From NCBI GenBank assembly GCA_963847965.1, contig CAWKCG010000039.1, positions 1 to 64,000 of the forward strand: a stretch of DNA of 64,000 nucleotides, in the 5' to 3' direction. Shown here piece after piece: positions 35,507 through 44,475 of the stretch; positions within the stretch are counted from its first letter, which is position 1, and each line of letters starts with the position of its first letter. The notes under the pieces were generated by a model, which saw only the letters and a list, made by a program, of their open reading frames with translations, made no database searches and had not been told where the DNA came from. Made by a program: the position numbers and the translations under genes. The DNA comes from Palsa-504 sp963847965. GTDB lineage: Bacteria > Actinomycetota > Actinomycetes > Streptosporangiales > Streptosporangiaceae.

Positions 35507-36862
35507 TCACCTTCGCGCCAGTCCGTCGAGCAGCAGGGCTTCGGCCAGGCAGGCTCGCTCGAAGGTGGCCAGGTGCAGGCTCTCGTTCGCGCCGTGCGCG
35601 CGGGTGTCGGGGTCCTCCACCCCGGTGATCAGGACCTCCGCGTCAGGGACCAGCCGGGTGTAGGCGGTGACGAAGGGGATGCCGCCGCCCGCGCCGATGT
35701 CGAGGGCGGGCCTGCCCCACGCTTGCGCCAGGGCCGCGTGGGCCGCCGCGTACGCCGGGCCGCCGGTCCCCGCGGCGTACGGGGCGGCGGCGGGTCCCGG
35801 CTGGATGGTCACGTGCGCGCCCCAGGGCGCGTGCGCGCGCAGGTGCTCGGCCAGCGCGTCGCGCGCGCGGAGCGGGTCGTCGCCGGGCGCGACGCGCAGG
35901 CTCACCTTCGCGCGGGCGGCCGGGATGAGGGTGTTGGAGGCGGCCGGCACGGCGGGGGCGTCGATGCCGATGACGTCGATCGCGGGACCGGCCCAGAGCC
36001 GGTCGGTGAGCCCGCCGGTGCCGATGAGCCGGACGCCGTCGAGCAGCCCGGCGTCGGCGCGCAGCTGCGCTTCGGTCAGGTCCAGTTTTTGGGTCGGGTC
36101 GGCGGTGCCGTGGACCAGGCCCGCGATCGCGACGTCGCCGCGCTCGTCGTGCAGCGTGGCCAGCATCCGGCAGAGCGCGGTCAGCGCGTCGGGCACCGGG
36201 CCGCCGTACAGGCCGCTGTGCACGCTGTGGTCCAGGGTCCGCACCTCCACGGTGACGCTGGTGCCGCCGCGCAGCGTGGTGGTCAGGGCCGGCACGTCGG
36301 CCGTCCAGTTCGCGGCGTCGGCGAACACCACGACGCCGGCGCGGAGCCGGCCGAGGTAGGCGTCGAGGAACGGGGAGAGCGTGGGCGAGCCGACCTCCTC
36401 CTCGCCCTCGATGAGCACGGTGACCCCGACCGGGAGGTCGTCACCGTGGGCGCGCAGCGCGGCCAGGTGCACCGCGATGCCCGCCTTGTTGTCGGCGGCG
36501 CCGCGGCCGTAGAGCCGGCCGTCGCGTTCGGCGGGCTGGAAGGGGTCGGTGTCCCAGTCCGCGGGGTCGCCGGGGGGCTGGACGTCGTGGTGCGCGTAGA
36601 GCAAGACGGTGGGGGCGCCGGGCGGGCCGGGGCGGTGTCCCACGACCGCCGGCTGGCCGCCCGGGACGGTGAGGACGTCAACGTCGGGCAGGCCTGCGGT
36701 GCTGAGCAGGGCGGCCACGATCAGCGCGCTTTCCTGCATATGCGAGGCGGCGCCCGGGTCGGCCGACACCGACGGGATGCGGACCAGGCGCTCGAGGTCG
36801 GCGCGGACGGACGGCAGGACCCGGTTTACGGCCTGGGTCAGGGTCCCTGTTTCGTCGGTCAT
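35507..36862 (-). CDS. M20-family metallopeptidase (dipeptidase)
   Basis: 451 residues from ATG 36862. Di-zinc peptidase: VLLYAHHDVQPPGDP (first metal His, about residue 87), YGRGAADNKAGIAVHL (bridging Asp), EGEEEVGSP (catalytic and metal Glu), and GGGIPFVTAYTR near the end, with a lid domain between. No signal peptide, so cytoplasmic. It is seven bases after the ATP-grasp gene at 36,869 and probably in its operon, which suggests that a ligase product or a related dipeptide is its substrate. Confidence 0.92.
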   Translation of the reverse strand: MTDETGTLTQAVNRVLPSVRADLERLVRIPSVSADPGAASHMQESALIVAALLSTAGLPDVDVLTVPGGQPAVVGHRPGPPGAPTVLLYAHHDVQPPGDPADWDTDPFQPAERDGRLYGRGAADNKAGIAVHLAALRAHGDDLPVGVTVLIEGEEEVGSPTLSPFLDAYLGRLRAGVVVFADAANWTADVPALTTTLRGGTSVTVEVRTLDHSVHSGLYGGPVPDALTALCRMLATLHDERGDVAIAGLVHGTADPTQKLDLTEAQLRADAGLLDGVRLIGTGGLTDRLWAGPAIDVIGIDAPAVPAASNTLIPAARAKVSLRVAPGDDPLRARDALAEHLRAHAPWGAHVTIQPGPAAAPYAAGTGGPAYAAAHAALAQAWGRPALDIGAGGGIPFVTAYTRLVPDAEVLITGVEDPDTRAHGANESLHLATFERACLAEALLLDGLARR

Positions 36863-36868
36863 CGGTTT

Positions 36869-38086
36869 TCAGCTCGCGTACAGATGCAGGTCGGAGGCGA
36901 AGCGGCGGGCCATCTCAAGGGCTGGCGGCAGCTCGGGGTGGCGGACGATGACCATGCCGTCGGCGATCAGCGTGGCGCGCCAGTCGCGGCGCGGCGCGCC
37001 GGGCGGGAGCAGGTCGACCGCGGCGACGTACTCGCCGTACTCGGCCAGGAGGCGGTCCAGGCCCTCGTAGTGGGTGATCCGCCCGGTGCCCTGGGCGCGC
37101 TTGAAGATGCTCGCCGCGTTGTAGCGCCGGATGACCGGCCGGGAGATCCGGCCAATGGTGACGGCCTCCGCCCAGGCGTCGAACAGGTCGGAATCGGTGG
37201 CGTAGTTCATCACGTCGACCGTGCGGGCCCCGGGCGGGCGCGCGCCGATCTCGCCGAACACCACCTCCCCGTCGGCCTTGCGGTACCACTCCATGTGCGT
37301 GAACCCGTCTGTGAAGCCGAGCGCCTTGAGTACGGCGTGTCCGAGTTCGCGGCCGTTGGCTAGCTGAGGATCGTCCAGGTCGCGCAGCGCCATCGTGATC
37401 GGGCTGACCCACTCGTGGATCTTCGTGACCAGGGGGCGCGGGTGGTACTGGCAGATGTTCTCGACCAGGACCTGGCCGCCCGCGCAGATGGTGTCGTAGG
37501 TGAACTCCTCGGCCTCGATGAACTCCTCGACGCTGACCCGCGGCACGTGCCGGACCATGGGCAGGATCGCGTCGAGTTCGCCGGCCGAGTCCGCCCGGTA
37601 GGTGTCCGCCGACCCGGCGCCGTCGACGGGCTTGACGATGAGGGGGTAGCCGATGCGTTCGGCGGCGGCCCAGACGTCGGCGACCGTGGCCGCGTCCACG
37701 TGCCAGGGCGTGCGCAGGCCCGCCGCGTCGACCAGCAGCTTCATCCGCTCCTTGTCGCGGAACGGCAGGGTCTGCGCCACGGTCAGGCCGGGCAGGCCGA
37801 GTTCCTCCCGCAGCCGCGCCGCGAGGACCATGTAGGGCTCCCACAGGCACTCGACCTGGTCGATCCGCACCTGGCGCGCCAGGTCTCGGACGGTCGCGGC
37901 CACGTGGTCGTCCGCGGCCAGTTCGCCGACCTGGACGTAGTGGCTGAGCGCCGACCTGGCGGCTTCCGGGAGGGCGGACTGGGCCTGGTCGCCGAGGCCG
38001 ATGACCTCGGCTCCGGCGCGCGCCAGGCCGCGGGTGAACAGAGCCATCTCGGCCGGGTAGCCGGGCGAGATCATGAGGACCCTCAC
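36869..38086 (-). CDS. ATP-grasp ligase-like protein B
   Basis: 405 residues from GTG 38086 (VRVLMISPGYPAEM), which overlaps the stop of the upstream ATP-grasp gene. Pre-ATP-grasp Rossmann part 1-105, then RDKERMK (110-116), ATP-binding VKPVDGAGS (151-159), the acidic adenine-side segment EEFIEAEEFTYDT (187-199) and metal-binding FGEIGARPPGA (277-287). The layout is that of carboxylate-amine/thiol ligases of the biotin-carboxylase-like ATP-grasp group. Substrates are unknown. It is one of three paralogues here; its C-terminus (LHLYAS) is nearly that of protein D. Confidence 0.85.
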   Translation of the reverse strand: MRVLMISPGYPAEMALFTRGLARAGAEVIGLGDQAQSALPEAARSALSHYVQVGELAADDHVAATVRDLARQVRIDQVECLWEPYMVLAARLREELGLPGLTVAQTLPFRDKERMKLLVDAAGLRTPWHVDAATVADVWAAAERIGYPLIVKPVDGAGSADTYRADSAGELDAILPMVRHVPRVSVEEFIEAEEFTYDTICAGGQVLVENICQYHPRPLVTKIHEWVSPITMALRDLDDPQLANGRELGHAVLKALGFTDGFTHMEWYRKADGEVVFGEIGARPPGARTVDVMNYATDSDLFDAWAEAVTIGRISRPVIRRYNAASIFKRAQGTGRITHYEGLDRLLAEYGEYVAAVDLLPPGAPRRDWRATLIADGMVIVRHPELPPALEMARRFASDLHLYAS

Positions 38087-39306
38087 GGGCCCAGCTCGAC
38101 GCGGACGGTGGTGACAATCTCCTTGAGCGCGGCGGTGACCACGGCGGTGTCCGGGTGCCTGACGGTGAGGTAGCCGTCGCCCTCGTAGCTGCCCGAGGAC
38201 GGCTGGCCCGCGTGCGGCATCCGCTCGTCGACGATGAGAGCGATGGTTTCTGGTGACAGGCGGTCCAGGCCGTGGACCGCCCGGACCTGGCCGGCGCCCT
38301 GACCGCGCAGGTAGACGGTGCCCGCGGACCACGTGCGTTCGGGCGGGTCGAAGGTGCCGTCGACCATGAGGCGCGACCAGGCGGTGTACAGGTCGAAGTC
38401 GTGCGCGTAGCACAGCATCGAGGTGATCTGCGCGCCGGGCGGGCGCGCGCCGACCTCGGACACGGCGACCGAGCCGTCCGGGCGGCGGAACCACTCCATG
38501 TGCGAGAGGCCGGTCTTCAGGCCGAGGGCTCGGAGGGCTTCCGGGGCGATTTTCTTGATCTCGTCGTACTCGGGGCCGCTGATGTCCCTGGGCAACAGGA
38601 CCACCCACTGCATCCACGGGTTGCGCAGCACCTCGAGCGGGGTGGGCAGGTAGTTCGAGATCGAGGCCCAGACGAGCTGGCCGTCGATCATCACGCTGTC
38701 GAACGAGCCTTCCTGGCCGGTCAGGAACTCCTCGATCATCGCCGGGTTTTGCGGGGTAGGCGGCACGGTGTCGAGCCAGGCCCTGAGGTCTTGCGCGTCG
38801 TCGAGGCGGAAGGTGCTCTTGGCCCCGGCGCCCGCGGGGGGCTTGACCACCAGGGGGAAGCCGACCTCGCTGGCGAAATCCGCGGCTGATGCCGCGGACT
38901 CGGCCAGGCGGTGCCTGGCGCAGGGGATGCCCGCGGCGCGCAGCACCGTCTTCATCTCGGCCTTGTCGCGGAAGTTGCGCGCCGTGCCCGGGTCCATCCC
39001 GGGGATGCCCAGGTGCTCGCGGACCTGGGCCACCGGCACCTGGAGCTGCTCGAGGACGGCGATCAGTCTTTGGAGCGGGCCGAGCTGCCCGGCGAGCCCC
39101 TCGACGGCCCAGGCGATCTGCCCGGCGTCGAGCGCGTCGTCGACCCGCCAGTGCGCGGCCAGGCGGAACCGCAGGCCCGGCGGCAGGCGGTCCTCGGGCT
39201 CCGTGGTGATCAGGGCCAGCTGGATTTCGGGCAGGCTGGCCGCGGCCTCCACGAACCGTGTCGTCGTGTCAAGCAGGTAGGGCGCGACGAACCCGGCGAC
39301 GGTCAT
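38083..39306 (-). CDS. ATP-grasp ligase-like protein C
   Basis: 407 residues from ATG 39306. Same architecture as its two neighbours: N-terminal Rossmann part (GFVAPYLLDTTTRFVEAAASL), RNFRDKAEMKTVLRAAGIPC, ATP-binding FPLVVKPPAGAGAKST, EEFLTGQEGSFDSVMIDG and metal-binding AVSEVGARPPGAQ. It differs from B and D in the N-terminal domain and C-terminal end, so it may take another substrate. First gene of the minus-strand arm (C, B, M20 peptidase), divergent from protein D with only 59 bases between start codons. Confidence 0.85.
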   Translation of the reverse strand: MTVAGFVAPYLLDTTTRFVEAAASLPEIQLALITTEPEDRLPPGLRFRLAAHWRVDDALDAGQIAWAVEGLAGQLGPLQRLIAVLEQLQVPVAQVREHLGIPGMDPGTARNFRDKAEMKTVLRAAGIPCARHRLAESAASAADFASEVGFPLVVKPPAGAGAKSTFRLDDAQDLRAWLDTVPPTPQNPAMIEEFLTGQEGSFDSVMIDGQLVWASISNYLPTPLEVLRNPWMQWVVLLPRDISGPEYDEIKKIAPEALRALGLKTGLSHMEWFRRPDGSVAVSEVGARPPGAQITSMLCYAHDFDLYTAWSRLMVDGTFDPPERTWSAGTVYLRGQGAGQVRAVHGLDRLSPETIALIVDERMPHAGQPSSGSYEGDGYLTVRHPDTAVVTAALKEIVTTVRVELGP

Positions 39307-39365
39307 GGGACGAACGTACTCGGTGCGTCTCGGGGTCCGGTAGGACCGGGGCTACGATTTGCGGC

Positions 39366-40589
39366 ATGAACGTGGTCTTCGTCGAGCCTTTCTTCCCGCG
39401 GAACCAGCGAGAGTTCGCCCGGGCGCTGGCCGAGGCGGGCGCCACCGTGATCGGGATCGGCGAGTACTCCTCGGACGGGTTCGATGACGCACTGAAGGGC
39501 TGGCTGGACCACTACGAGCAGGTGCGGTCGGTCACCGACGTCGAGGCCATGACGGCCGCGGTCCGCTGGGTGCAGTCCAGGCTGTGGGTGGACCGGCTCG
39601 AGGCGACCGTCGAGGCGCACATCATGCCCACCGCGCAGGTCCGCGAGGCCTGCACGATCCCGGGGACCTCGGTCCGCACCGCCTGGCTGTGCCGGGACAA
39701 GCCTTCGATGAAGGAGGCGCTGCGCGCGGCGGGCGTGCCGACCGCTTTGTCTGCTGCGGTGGACAGCGCGGCCGCGGCGCACGAGTTCGCCACTTCGGTT
39801 GGTTACCCGCTGATCCTCAAGCCGCGCAGCGGCGCGGGCGCGTCGGGCACGGTCCGCGTGGACTCTTTGGCCGACCTGGACCAGGCGCTGGGCGTCTTCG
39901 GCGGGCAGGGCGTGGACTCGATCGCGGTGGAGGAGTACATCGAGGGGCACGAGGGCTTCTACGACACGATCGCGGTGGACGGCCGGGTGGCCGTGGACTT
40001 CGCCTCGCACTACTACCCGAACGTGCTGGAGGCGATGCGGACCCGGTGGATCGCACCGGAGTTCATCTCGACGAATCGTCTCGATACCACGCCGGAATAC
40101 GCCGAGCTGCGCGAGATGGGCGCGCGGGTCATCACCGCGCTCGGCATCGGGACGTCGGCGACGCACATGGAGTGGTTCTTCGGGCCCAAGGGGCTGAAGT
40201 TCTCCGAGATCGGGTGCCGCCCGCCGGGGGTCGGGGCGTGGGACCTGTACTCGGCGGGCAACGACATGGACATCTACCGGGCGTGGGCCGACGCCATCGT
40301 GCACGGCGGGACCGGCGCGACCCCGTCCCGGCGGTTCGCCAGCGGGATCGTGGCGCTGCGCCCGGACCGGGACGGTGCCATCAGCGGGTACAGCGGCGTG
40401 GAGGAGCTACAGCAGCAGTTCGGCGAGTGGGTCATCGACGCGCACCTGCCGCCGGCTGGCACCCCGACGCAGGGCGTGGAGGCCGGGTACATGGCCAACG
40501 CGTACGTCCGGATGCGCCACCCCGACTACGACGTGCTGCGCGGGATGCTCGACACGGTGGGCCGCACGCTGCACGTCTACGCGTCGTGA
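39366..40589 (+). CDS. ATP-grasp ligase-like protein D
   Basis: 407 residues from ATG 39366 (MNVVFVEPFFPRNQREFARA). RDKPSMKEALRAAGVPT (110-126), ATP-binding LILKPRSGAGASGT (149-162), EEYIEGHEGFYDTIAVDG, HMEWFFGPKGLKFSEIGCRPPG with the metal-binding Glu, and a C-terminal LHVYAS. It is clearly paralogous to B. It heads the plus-strand arm and its stop overlaps the GTG of the S51-like gene (TCGTGA), so the two are co-translated. Substrate unknown. Confidence 0.85.
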   Translation: MNVVFVEPFFPRNQREFARALAEAGATVIGIGEYSSDGFDDALKGWLDHYEQVRSVTDVEAMTAAVRWVQSRLWVDRLEATVEAHIMPTAQVREACTIPGTSVRTAWLCRDKPSMKEALRAAGVPTALSAAVDSAAAAHEFATSVGYPLILKPRSGAGASGTVRVDSLADLDQALGVFGGQGVDSIAVEEYIEGHEGFYDTIAVDGRVAVDFASHYYPNVLEAMRTRWIAPEFISTNRLDTTPEYAELREMGARVITALGIGTSATHMEWFFGPKGLKFSEIGCRPPGVGAWDLYSAGNDMDIYRAWADAIVHGGTGATPSRRFASGIVALRPDRDGAISGYSGVEELQQQFGEWVIDAHLPPAGTPTQGVEAGYMANAYVRMRHPDYDVLRGMLDTVGRTLHVYAS

Positions 40590-41533
40590 GGATCGTCTTG
40601 CTGGGGCCGCAGCGCCGGCCCACCGTGGAGGGGGTGGTGCGGTCGCTGGGCCTGTCGGACCCTTCGGGCCCGGGCGGGCCGATCGCCACGGTCACCGCCG
40701 GCTGGCAGGAGCGCGAACCTGACGACAGCCTGCTGAGCACGTTCCTCGGCGGGGCCGACATCAACCTGCGGCTCTACCAGCGGTGGCTGGACGTGCAGGA
40801 GCGGGACCCCGAGTACGCCGCAGGCCAGCGCCGGCTGGCCAGCGTGCTCGGCGAGTTGGAGAACACCTACCTGCTGCGGCTGGACTACGCGCTGCAGGCG
40901 GTGTACGCGCTGCAGCATCGGGCCGGGATCGATCCGGACGGCGATCTGGTCGATACTGGCGCACTTGACGACGCCATCGGTGCGGTCCGCGAGCTCGACA
41001 CGGCGCACCAGCACGAGGTCGGCTCCGCGCGCGGTGAGTTCTTCGAGGAACTGCGGCCGCACGACCGGCCGGTGATCGCCGAGCACCGCGCGGCCGTGGC
41101 GGGCGTGCTCGCCGAGGCCTCGGCGTTGATCATGGCGGGCGGGCACGTGGGGGTGCTGGCCGAGGTCCTGCACCTGTTCAACGTGGCCGCGGCGCCGCTG
41201 TCGCGGGTGGTCGCCTGGTCGGCGGGCGCGATGGCGCTGACCGACCGGATCGTGCTGTTCCACGACCGGGCGCCGCAGGGGCCCGGTCACCCCGAGGTGT
41301 TCGGCACCGGGCTGAGCCTGCTCCGCGAGGTCGTGCTGCTGCCGCACGCGCGCGCCCGGCTGCTGCTCGATGACGCGCCGAGGATGGCCGTCTTCGCCCG
41401 GAGGTTCGCGCCCGCCCCATGTATCCTCCTGGAGAACGGCACCCGGCTCGAGGCTGAGAGCGACGGCCGCTGGCCGCCTGGCACCCGGGTCCTCGCCGAG
41501 GATGGCCGCGTCACCACGCTGGAGGCAGCCTGA
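40586..41533 (+). CDS. Class I amidotransferase-fold protein, peptidase S51-like
   Basis: 315 residues from GTG 40586. The C-terminal half holds AGGHVGVLAEVLHL, the nucleophile elbow VVAWSAGAMALTDR (Ser, as in dipeptidase E, not Cys) and GTGLSLLREVVLLPHAR, which corresponds to the segment with the catalytic His in S51 peptidases. The N-terminal half is mostly helical and unlike dipeptidase E (about 230 residues), so this is an extended member. A hydrolase acting on an amide made by the adjacent ligases is a reasonable inference. Confidence 0.7.
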   Translation: MRIVLLGPQRRPTVEGVVRSLGLSDPSGPGGPIATVTAGWQEREPDDSLLSTFLGGADINLRLYQRWLDVQERDPEYAAGQRRLASVLGELENTYLLRLDYALQAVYALQHRAGIDPDGDLVDTGALDDAIGAVRELDTAHQHEVGSARGEFFEELRPHDRPVIAEHRAAVAGVLAEASALIMAGGHVGVLAEVLHLFNVAAAPLSRVVAWSAGAMALTDRIVLFHDRAPQGPGHPEVFGTGLSLLREVVLLPHARARLLLDDAPRMAVFARRFAPAPCILLENGTRLEAESDGRWPPGTRVLAEDGRVTTLEAA

Positions 41534-41643
41534 CCACCACCGGCCCGCTTCCGGTCATCGGCGGCAAGCTGGCCATCAACAGGCTCCGCGATCGCCGGCC
41601 GCTCGACGCGGCCGCCGTCGACCGTTTCCTGGCCCGCCATGAG

Positions 41644-42702
41644 GTGCCCATCATCGAGGGCGCCCGCTGCACGTTCCTGTACCGCGGCGAGGCCGACGAG
41701 GTGTTCCTCGTGCACCGGATCTTCGGGCTGCCCGACCACATGCCGCTGCGCCGGCTCCACGGCACCGACCTGTGGTACGTCATGCTCGAGCTGCCCGAGG
41801 GCTCCCGGGTCGAGTACCAGCTGGAAGTGGCTCGCGGCGGGCAGCGCGAGCGGATGAACGACCCGCTGAACCCGCACCTGGCGCACAGCCCGGTCGGCAG
41901 CTCCTCGGTCTGCTACGCGCACGGCCACGTCATCCCGGACTGGACGGTTTTTGACCCGGACGCGCGGCCCGGATCGCTGGTGGACATGGTGGTGCCTTCC
42001 CGGGCGCTGCGCCGCGACTGCCGCGTGACGCTGTACCTGCCGGCCAGGTTCCGCCGCACCGCGACCTACCCGCTGCTGATCGTGCACGACGGCGGGGACT
42101 ACCTGCAGTACGCGGCGGCCAAGACGGTGCTGGACAACCTGATCCACCGGCTCGACGTGGCCGAGATCGTCGCGGCGTTCGTGTACCCGGGCCACCGGCT
42201 GGCCGAGTACGCCAACTCGGCGGCGCACGCCCGCTACCTGACCGCCGAGCTGCTCCCCCGGCTGGAGGCGGAGCTGCCGCTGGTCGCCCGGCCATCCGGG
42301 CGGTGCCTGATGGGCTGCAGCTTCGGGGGGGTCGCCTCGCTGGCGACCGCCTACCGCTACCCGGGGGTCTACGGGTCGCTGCTCGTGCAGTCCGGGTCGT
42401 TCGTCTTCACTGACATCGGGAGCAACCGCGACGGCGGCCCGCCGTTCGAGCCGGTGATACGGTTCATCAACCGGTACCGGGCCGCCCCGCGGCGCGTCGC
42501 CGACAAGATGTTCGTCAGCTGCGGCGTCTACGAGCCGTTGATCATCCCGAACCGGTCCATGGTCCCGGTGTTCGAGGCCGCCGGGATGACGGTCCGGTAC
42601 GTTGAGGCGCGCGACGGGCACAGCTGGGAGAACTGGCGCGACCGGCTGCGGGACGGGCTGTCGTGGCTGTTCCCCGGCCCGCAGAAATTCTTCTATGAGT
42701 GA
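41644..42702 (+). CDS. Enterochelin-esterase-like alpha/beta hydrolase
   Basis: 352 residues from GTG 41644. An N-terminal beta-sandwich-like part (RCTFLYRGEADEVFLVHRI, LWYVMLELPEGSRVEYQLEV) precedes an alpha/beta-hydrolase domain with YPLLIVHDGGDYL, nucleophile GCSFGGVASL and His in EARDGHSWENW: the Fes/IroE layout. Coding-like sequence extends upstream in frame (KLAINRLRDRRPLDAAAVDRF) to a CTG at 41,530 that overlaps the previous stop as CTGA. The true start may be that CTG. No siderophore genes are near, so the ester or amide cleaved is probably a product of this cluster. Confidence 0.82.
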   Translation: MPIIEGARCTFLYRGEADEVFLVHRIFGLPDHMPLRRLHGTDLWYVMLELPEGSRVEYQLEVARGGQRERMNDPLNPHLAHSPVGSSSVCYAHGHVIPDWTVFDPDARPGSLVDMVVPSRALRRDCRVTLYLPARFRRTATYPLLIVHDGGDYLQYAAAKTVLDNLIHRLDVAEIVAAFVYPGHRLAEYANSAAHARYLTAELLPRLEAELPLVARPSGRCLMGCSFGGVASLATAYRYPGVYGSLLVQSGSFVFTDIGSNRDGGPPFEPVIRFINRYRAAPRRVADKMFVSCGVYEPLIIPNRSMVPVFEAAGMTVRYVEARDGHSWENWRDRLRDGLSWLFPGPQKFFYE

Positions 42703-42720
42703 TCATTGACCGCTTTACCT

Positions 42721-43479
42721 ATGAGGGGCGATCTTCGATGGGTGGCGACCGTGGCTGACGTGACCGAGAAGTGGTTCTCCGACCGCGTCCAGCATGAGAT
42801 CACCGTCATGCGATGGGGTTCGTTCGGCACGCCGGTGCTGGTTTTCCCCTCGGCCGGCGGTGACGCCGGGGAGATCGAGCGGCACGGCCTGGTCGAGGCC
42901 TGCGGGCCGCTGCTCGCCGAGGGCCGGGTCAAGCTGTACTCGGTCGACAGCGTGGCCGGCCAGGCGATGGTGGCGAAGACCGGCCCGGTGGAATACCGCA
43001 TGTGGCTGCTCAACCAGTTCCAGGAATGCGTGCGCTGGGAGGTGGTCCCGGCGATCCACGCCGACCTCGGCGGGCGCGAGATGGACGTGATCACCACGGG
43101 CACCTCGATCGGCGCGTTCAACGCGGTGGCCGTGCTCTGCCGGTACCCCGACGTCTTCGCCGCGGCCATCGGCATGAGCGGCAGCTACCGGATCGAGCGC
43201 TTCTACGACGAGGCCTGGAGCCAGGACCTGTACTTCTCCGCGCCGTTGCAGTTCCTGCCCGGCCTGGACGGCCCGGTTCTGGACCGGCTGCGGGAGCGGC
43301 GGGTCGTGCTCGCGTCCGGGGAAGGCGCGTGGGAGAACGTCGGCGAGTCGTGGCGGATGGCCGACGCCCTGGGCGCCAAGGGGATCCCGAACCGGGTCGA
43401 CAACTGGGGGCCTGACTGGCCGCACCAGTGGCACACATGGCGCCAGATGCTGCCGCAGTACCTGCGCGAGCTCACCTGA
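42721..43479 (+). CDS. Esterase-family alpha/beta hydrolase
   Basis: 252 residues from ATG 42721; TTG 42706 and internal GTG codons are alternatives as no strong ribosome site is visible. Short alpha/beta-hydrolase of the esterase-D/PHB type: GTPVLVFPSAGGDAGE (oxyanion region), nucleophile TGTSIGAFNAV, and the likely catalytic His in WPHQWHTWRQMLPQYL. No signal peptide. Last gene of the D-to-G arm. Together with the preceding hydrolase it gives the cluster two different ester/amide hydrolases. Confidence 0.82.
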   Translation: MRGDLRWVATVADVTEKWFSDRVQHEITVMRWGSFGTPVLVFPSAGGDAGEIERHGLVEACGPLLAEGRVKLYSVDSVAGQAMVAKTGPVEYRMWLLNQFQECVRWEVVPAIHADLGGREMDVITTGTSIGAFNAVAVLCRYPDVFAAAIGMSGSYRIERFYDEAWSQDLYFSAPLQFLPGLDGPVLDRLRERRVVLASGEGAWENVGESWRMADALGAKGIPNRVDNWGPDWPHQWHTWRQMLPQYLRELT

Positions 43480-43597
43480 GCTTCGTGGCCGGAACTCGGA
43501 ACCAATGGGTGCTGCACCCTACCTAGAAGAATCGGTACGGCGCCACTTTCACTGGTTTGCGGTTCGGGGCGGGCCAGCGTCTGGCACCGGCGCCGGG

Positions 43598-44194
43598 TTA
43601 CTCGGAGTCGCTCCCTTCCTCGACTCCCAGCTCCTCGGCGATGATCTCGTTGCACAGGTCCAGGCACTCCGTGCAGATGGCGGCGGGGACCTTCCTGTGC
43701 GGCGCCGGCGGGGCCAGGGCCATCCCCGTCACCTGACCGCGGATCTTGCCGCAGAAGCTGCACAGCGTGCGCTGGGCCTGCTCGGGGACGGCGGTTACCG
43801 GGCCGTACTCGGTGCGGGCGGCCTCGCCCGAGCTGATCACGCCCTCGGCCAACGCGACGCATAGCTCGCAGATGTACACGCCGGGACCGGCGATGAGCTT
43901 GCGGACCTCGCCCTGGGACTTCCCGCAGAAGGAGCACACGAGCAGCAGATCGTCGCGCCGCGCGCCGGCCTTGGCGCGGATCCAGCGGCGGGACCCTCCG
44001 GCCTCCTCCACGATCTGGTGCACCCGCTGGTGGCTGAGGCCGAGGCTGGCGGCAAGCTCGCGCAGCGACGAACCGTGCAGGTGCAGCCTGCGCACGGCGC
44101 GGTGGAACTCCGCGCGCGCCACCTCCAGGTCCCGCTCGGCGTCGATCAGCCGCTCCCTGGCCCGCCTGGCCTCGGCCAGCAGCTTGTCGTCCAT
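43598..44194 (-). CDS. HTH protein with two ClpX-type zinc fingers
   Basis: 198 residues. A coiled coil (1-35, ERLIDAERDLEVARAEFH), a sigma-region-4-like HTH (SSLRELAASLGLSHQRVHQIVE, 41-62), then two zinc-binding modules of the ClpX N-domain type: CSFCGKSQGEVRKLIAGPG...CELC and CSFCGKIRGQVTGMALAPP...CTEC. No AAA+ domain. The fingers of ClpX bind substrates and adaptors; here they are fused to DNA binding. It may be a regulator sensing or recruiting Clp, but this is inference. The gene stands alone between convergent and divergent neighbours. Confidence 0.8.
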   Translation of the reverse strand: MDDKLLAEARRARERLIDAERDLEVARAEFHRAVRRLHLHGSSLRELAASLGLSHQRVHQIVEEAGGSRRWIRAKAGARRDDLLLVCSFCGKSQGEVRKLIAGPGVYICELCVALAEGVISSGEAARTEYGPVTAVPEQAQRTLCSFCGKIRGQVTGMALAPPAPHRKVPAAICTECLDLCNEIIAEELGVEEGSDSE

Positions 44195-44328
44195 GTGTCT
44201 ACTGTAACTAGACGATAGACACCTGCCAAAAGGGTCGGCTCCGGTGCGAGCCTGAACGTGGCGGTGGCAGGATCACTCGTGCTATACCGTCTCGCCGGTT
44301 TCATCTGATCCCGCTCCGCCTCGTCCGT

Positions 44329-44475
44329 GTGTCTGGCAGGCAGCGATACTTGCCGGGCCAGTTGCCGGAAGGCGAGCTAGAGGAGGCGGTCGAGTACCGC
44401 GAAGAAAGTGACGAGGAGTTCCTCGGTCGCCTGTGGCGCGATCTGTACGGCGGTGAGCCTGTGGCCGGGCCGTGA
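44329..44475 (+). CDS. Possible small acidic protein
   Basis: A 48-codon frame from GTG 44329: GQLPEGELEEAVEYREESDE and FLGRLWRDLYGG. It is acidic and looks protein-like, but there is no clear ribosome site, and no family is recognised. It ends exactly before the convergent DUF222 gene stop. Otherwise the 44,195-44,475 gap is empty. Confidence 0.3.
   Translation: MSGRQRYLPGQLPEGELEEAVEYREESDEEFLGRLWRDLYGGEPVAGP

Noticed and set aside
41530..43479. Siderophore utilisation genes, because of the enterochelin-esterase-like fold
   Set aside because: No siderophore synthesis, receptor or ferric-transport genes are adjacent; the context is ATP-grasp ligases.
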